A stretch of 8,379 bases of DNA from Oscillospiraceae bacterium (lineage in GTDB: Bacteria; Bacillota; Clostridia; Oscillospirales; Oscillospiraceae): contig JAFRAF010000045.1 of the NCBI GenBank assembly GCA_017405545.1, positions 1 through 8,379 on the forward strand, read 5' to 3'. This document shows positions 5,570 to 8,379 of the stretch, piece after piece. Below the pieces are notes generated by a model. That model had not been told where the DNA came from. It saw only the letters and a list, made by a program, of their open reading frames with translations, and ran no database searches. The translations under genes and the position numbers were made by a program. Each line of letters opens with the position of its first letter. Positions within the stretch are counted from its first letter, which is position 1.

Positions 5570-6397
5570 TTAATCCAGTATCAGGTCTATCGCCCGGGCA
5601 AAGCCGCTACTGTTGTTATCCCCGGTGATGTGATCCGCGGCTTTTTTCACCTCATCTTCCGCGTTTTCCACGGCCACGGAGAAGCCGGCGGCTTTGAGCA
5701 TGGATATGTCATTCCTCCCATCCCCAATGGCCATGACCTGTTTGGGGGATACACAAAGCTCTCTGCACAGCCACATCAGGGCCAGGCCCTTTGACGCGTC
5801 AACTGAATTGAGCTCCAAATTGAAGTCGATCGCGCTTGTTATCGTGATATCGGGAAAGCTCTTAGCTATGTCCGCCGCGGCCACTTGACGCTCAGCATCG
5901 CTTTTAAACAGCATCTGAAACTTTTCGACACCTTTATTTGAGTTAACTATTTGCTCCCTCAGATTCTCAACAGGCCGTCTTGTGTCGAAGTAGACCTGCT
6001 GCAGCGCCTCACCGCAGGCGTATTCGGGTATTCTGTCATAGTATTCTCCGGGCGCCAGGGCCTGCCCGTCGATAAAGCAATCGCAGTAAGTGCCGAAGCT
6101 CTGCAGATGGTCGAACAGCTCAACTGCCCGGTCCCGCTCAATAACAGCGTAATGCCTCACGCAGCCCGCTTTTATGTCGTACACCCTCGCCCCGTTGACC
6201 TCTACTGCCCAGTTTATAAACGGGAGATTTACTATCTCCTCAGGCATTCCTCCGAAGGCCCTGCCGCTGGCGGGGACAAATTCAATCCCGGCCTCCGCCA
6301 TTGCGTATAAGGCCCGCATATCCTCGGGGCTTATCTCTTTATCGTCGTTCAAAAGCGTACCGTCCAGGTCGGATAATACAAGTCTGATTTTGTTCAG
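5570..6397 (-). CDS. Cof-type HAD-IIB family sugar-phosphate phosphatase
   Basis: A cytosolic HAD-superfamily hydrolase of the Cof/YidA type (275 residues, usual size), expected to dephosphorylate small phosphometabolites; the substrate cannot be read from sequence. Motif I is SDLDGTLL (9-16) with the nucleophile and acid Asp10 and Asp12; motif II is the Ser in PASGR (42-46); motif III is Lys203 in VDASKG; motif IV is GDGRND (225-230), which binds Mg2+. A C2-type cap lies between about 80 and 190. The first ATG/GTG/TTG in frame (TTG, 6352) would delete motif I. The frame stays open upstream to a CTG at 6397, giving MNKIRLVLSDLDGT, with GGGGTG 7 nt before it and an in-frame TGA just upstream. 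CTG initiation is therefore proposed. The gene follows the proS terminator, and no separate promoter is visible. Confidence 0.85.
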   Translation of the reverse strand: MNKIRLVLSDLDGTLLNDDKEISPEDMRALYAMAEAGIEFVPASGRAFGGMPEEIVNLPFINWAVEVNGARVYDIKAGCVRHYAVIERDRAVELFDHLQSFGTYCDCFIDGQALAPGEYYDRIPEYACGEALQQVYFDTRRPVENLREQIVNSNKGVEKFQMLFKSDAERQVAAADIAKSFPDITITSAIDFNLELNSVDASKGLALMWLCRELCVSPKQVMAIGDGRNDISMLKAAGFSVAVENAEDEVKKAADHITGDNNSSGFARAIDLILD

Positions 6398-6404
6398 CGC
6401 ATTT

Positions 6405-6410
6405 CACCCC
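6405..6410 (-). promoter_or_regulatory. Ribosome binding site supporting a CTG start
   Basis: On the minus strand GGGGTG (6410-6405) lies 7 nt before the CTG codon at 6397-6395. An overlapping ATG (6402-6400) is out of frame and closes after two codons (ATG CGC TGA), so it cannot start the phosphatase. This spacing is what makes CTG the best start. Confidence 0.55.
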
Positions 6411-6426
6411 AATTCTCTATAGCGGC

Positions 6427-6474
6427 AAAACAGCGGCGTATTTCAGCCCCATGCAGGGCAGAAATACACCGCTG
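6427..6474 (-). terminator. Intrinsic terminator of proS
   Basis: On the minus strand CAGCGGTGTATTTC (6474-6461) pairs with GAAATACGCCGCTG (6444-6431) as a 14-bp stem with one G-T wobble. A further GCCC/GGGC pairing inside extends it, and TTTT (6430-6427) follows. It begins 18 nt after the proS stop codon. It separates proS from the HAD gene, which must rely on read-through or an unrecognised start. Confidence 0.85.
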
Positions 6475-6492
6475 AGATCGATTCCCTATTCT

Positions 6493-7929
6493 CTAATACG
6501 CTATGCCCCAGATAACCATGTGCTTCGCGGGTTTGCCGCACACGGGACACACGTCGCCTATCTGCTCCTGGGCGAAGGGGATGCAGCGTGAGGACACGCC
6601 CACCTCTTCCTTCATCTTCAGCTCACAGTCCAGATCTCCGCACCACATCATCTTTATGAAGCCGCCCTTTGTGTTGATGACCTCTTTCGCCTCCTCCAGG
6701 GAGTGGACGGGATGGGTGTTGGAGTCCAGATTGGCCTTTGCCTTTGCAAAAAGCCCGTTGTGGACATCATCCAGCAGACCGGACACGCTGTTTGCGATGT
6801 CATCCAGCGGCACGGTGATTTTTTCGTAGTTGTCTCTGCGCACGGCCACGCACACATTGTTTTCTATATCTCTCGGCCCCAGCTCTATGCGCAGAGGTAT
6901 GCCGCGCATCTCGTGCTCGGCGAATTTCCAGCCGGGCGAATTGTCGCTGTCGTCCATCTTTGTTCTTATGCCGGCGGCCTTCAGCTTGGCGGTGAGCTCC
7001 TCCGCCGCCTCAATGACGCCGGGCTTCTTAGCCGCTATCGGTATCACTACGACCTGAACAGGGGCAATACGCGGCGGCAGGATGAGCCCGTTGTTGTCTC
7101 CGTGTGTCATGATAAGTCCGCCTATGAGACGTGTTGAGAGGCCCCAGGAGGTCTGGTGAGGATATCTGAGGGTGTTGTCCTTGTCGGCAAACTGTATGTC
7201 AAAGGCCCGGCAGAAGCCGTCGCCGAAATAGTGGGAGGTGCCGCTCTGGAGGGCCTTTTTGTCGTGCATCATGCACTCGACGGTGTAGGTCTCCTCCGCC
7301 CCGGCGAACTTCTCCTTGTCGGTTTTTCTTCCGGGCACTACGGGCATGGCCAGGCAGTTCTCGCAGAAGTCGGCGTAGACCTTCAGCATCTGCAGGGTCT
7401 CCTCTTTCGCCTCCTCGGCGGTGGCGTGTATGGTATGTCCCTCCTGCCACAGGAATTCGCGGCCGCGCAGGAAGGGTCTGGTGGTCTTCTCCCAGCGGAG
7501 CACGGAGCACCACTGATTGTATTTCATGGGCAGATCGCGCCAGGACTGGAGTACATGGCTCCAGTGCTCGCAGAACAGCGTCTCGGACGTGGGCCTGATG
7601 CACAGGCGCTCGGGCAGCTCCTCGCTGCCGCCGTGGGTGACCCAGGCCACCTCGGGGGCGAAGCCCTCAACGTGGTCCTTCTCCTTCTGGAGGAGGCTCT
7701 CCGGTATAAGGACGGGCATGGAGACATTCTCATGGCCCAGCCTTTTGAACTCCTTGTCCAGAATCGACTGGATGTTCTCCCATATAGCGTATCCGTAAGG
7801 TCTGAGTATAAAAAAGCCCTTTACGCCGGAGTAGTCTATAAGTCCGGCCTTAACGACTACATCAGTAAACCACTGCGCAAAATCCTGGTCCATATCTGTG
7901 ATTTGTGTTACTTTTTTCTCTTTAGCCAT
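6493..7929 (-). CDS. proS: Prolyl-tRNA synthetase, type 3 (short form)
   Basis: Class II aminoacyl-tRNA synthetase that charges tRNA-Pro with proline in the cytosol. At 478 residues it is the short eukaryote/archaea-like (ProS type 3) form, without the editing domain inserted in the long bacterial form. Motif 1 is around MPVLIPES (71-78), motif 2 is [14 protein letters not shown] (153-166), and motif 3 is [16 protein letters not shown] (263-278). The anticodon-binding domain covers about 290-400. A C-terminal zinc-type domain has Cys430, Cys435, Cys449, Cys461 and Cys464, and the chain ends in Tyr, as is usual for this form. ATG 7929 is chosen because GGGGAG lies 6 nt before it; the frame extends to a GTG at 7965, but that would add a 12-residue tail with no binding site. 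It has its own promoter and terminator, so it is probably a single-gene unit. Confidence 0.96.
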   Translation of the reverse strand: MAKEKKVTQITDMDQDFAQWFTDVVVKAGLIDYSGVKGFFILRPYGYAIWENIQSILDKEFKRLGHENVSMPVLIPESLLQKEKDHVEGFAPEVAWVTHGGSEELPERLCIRPTSETLFCEHWSHVLQSWRDLPMKYNQWCSVLRWEKTTRPFLRGREFLWQEGHTIHATAEEAKEETLQMLKVYADFCENCLAMPVVPGRKTDKEKFAGAEETYTVECMMHDKKALQSGTSHYFGDGFCRAFDIQFADKDNTLRYPHQTSWGLSTRLIGGLIMTHGDNNGLILPPRIAPVQVVVIPIAAKKPGVIEAAEELTAKLKAAGIRTKMDDSDNSPGWKFAEHEMRGIPLRIELGPRDIENNVCVAVRRDNYEKITVPLDDIANSVSGLLDDVHNGLFAKAKANLDSNTHPVHSLEEAKEVINTKGGFIKMMWCGDLDCELKMKEEVGVSSRCIPFAQEQIGDVCPVCGKPAKHMVIWGIAY

Positions 7930-7992
7930 AGCTGTCTCCCCAGGGGCATATGCCCGTATTCTCACCTTTAGGTGGCGTCATTTAACCTGTTT

Positions 7993-8021
7993 ATTTTATA
8001 GTACCATCAGTGTTTTGTCAA
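7993..8021 (-). promoter_or_regulatory. Sigma-A promoter of proS
   Basis: On the minus strand TTGACA (8021-8016) is followed after 17 nt by TAAAAT (7998-7993), the same pair of hexamers and spacing as the promoter at the left edge. Transcription would start near 7986, giving a leader of about 57 nt. That is too short for a T-box element, so proS is probably not controlled by uncharged tRNA here. Confidence 0.82.
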
Positions 8022-8057
8022 CTGTAAAGGCGTCGATGCCGGCCCAAAACCCGAATA

Positions 8058-8094
8058 AAGAGGCGTCAGGGGCCGTGAAAACGGTCCCTGACGC
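8058..8094 (-). terminator. Intrinsic terminator of the right-edge gene
   Basis: Arms GCGTCAGGG (8063-8071) and CCCTGACGC (8086-8094) enclose CCGT-GAAA-ACGG, giving a 14-bp stem with one G-T wobble. On the minus strand CTCTTTATT follows the stem. It lies 36 nt after the stop of the right-edge gene and upstream of the proS promoter, insulating the two. T-rich sequence also follows on the plus strand, so it may work both ways. Confidence 0.8.
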
Positions 8095-8130
8095 GTGATA
8101 TCTCTTTTGATTTGTACCGCGTGCGGACAG

Positions 8131-8379
8131 CTATGCCGTGGCGGGTACGATCTTCATATCCAGGCCCACGAGCACATCATCGTCCGCTGCCTTGTTATAG
8201 GTGAAGTCCACAGTGTCTCCCACATTCGCGAATACAGCGTATTCGCTGGTGGCAGAGGTTATCACATACCAGTCGCCCTCCGTGCTGCGCATGTAGTAAT
8301 AGGACTCGCCGTCTATTACCGTCATGCGTATATCGGCTATCTCAAAGGTGACCTGCGCCTCCTCGACGGGCACCTCAGG
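8131..8379 (-). CDS. C-terminal part of an unidentified protein (partial)
   Basis: The last 82 codons of a gene entering from the right edge, ending at TAG (8133-8131). A GTG occurs in frame at 8373, but the frame is open to the window edge (reading PEVPVEEAQ) and no ribosome binding site can be seen, so the start is most likely outside. I do not recognise the family. The visible part is acidic and aromatic, with alternating polar and hydrophobic residues (VTFEIADIRMTVI, YYYMRS, GDWYVITS, GDTVDFTYNK) that suggest a small beta-rich domain. The opening PEVPVEEA could be a linker from a preceding domain. A terminator follows, so it is the last gene of its transcript. Confidence 0.7.
   Translation of the reverse strand, partial: PEVPVEEAQVTFEIADIRMTVIDGESYYYMRSTEGDWYVITSATSEYAVFANVGDTVDFTYNKAADDDVLVGLDMKIVPATA

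Noticed and set aside
6415..6444. Separate promoter for the HAD phosphatase using TATAGA as -10 (6421-6416)
   Set aside because: The -35 position reads GAAATA inside the terminator stem, and a start just after it would remove the ribosome binding site.
7156..7971. A 271-codon open frame on the plus strand opposite proS
   Set aside because: proS is certain on the other strand; this frame is its shadow, with no ribosome binding site and no domain.
7930..8062. T-box leader for proS
   Set aside because: The promoter at 7993-8021 leaves only about 57 nt of leader, with no specifier stem or antiterminator-like sequence.

Overview
The window looks like a chromosomal piece from an anaerobic Firmicute, most likely a gut-type Clostridia (Oscillospirales-like). 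This rests on AGGAGG-type ribosome binding sites, near-consensus sigma-A promoters (TTGACA, 17-nt spacer, TATAAT/TAAAAT), AT-rich gaps between moderately GC-rich genes, and a short class 3 (ProS type 3) prolyl-tRNA synthetase. The lineage is an inference from style. There are no RNA genes, insertion sequences, CRISPR arrays or phage genes.

Left part (1-516): the first nine codons of a gene leaving the window on the minus strand, with its own promoter and ribosome binding site, face a plus-strand promoter for an aldehyde dehydrogenase. Between the two promoters lies what appears to be the decayed DNA-binding part of a TetR-family regulator. A perfect 14-bp palindrome sits on the -35 box of the dehydrogenase promoter.

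Middle part (517-5437, plus strand): a stand-alone CoA-acylating aldehyde dehydrogenase resembling sulfoacetaldehyde dehydrogenase SauS and the N-terminal half of AdhE, closed by a strong terminator. Two tandem, clearly paralogous polytopic membrane proteins follow. They look like carriers with a UraA/SulP-type (SLC23/SLC26) fold, and each has a leader of more than 300 nt. The dehydrogenase and first-carrier leaders share a 17-nt motif (16 matches), and its core recurs before the second carrier. The simplest reading is a small regulon: the carriers move a small anion, possibly a C2 sulfonate or a related carboxylate, and the dehydrogenase interconverts an aldehyde and its acyl-CoA. The substrate is not determined by the sequence.

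Right part (5570-8379, minus strand): housekeeping-type genes. A hypothetical protein enters from the right edge and ends at a strong hairpin. Next come proS, with a near-consensus promoter and its own terminator, and a Cof-type HAD phosphatase. The phosphatase appears to start at a rare CTG codon, because its catalytic DxDGT motif lies upstream of the first conventional start codon. The plus and minus blocks converge on a hairpin terminator at 5502-5527.
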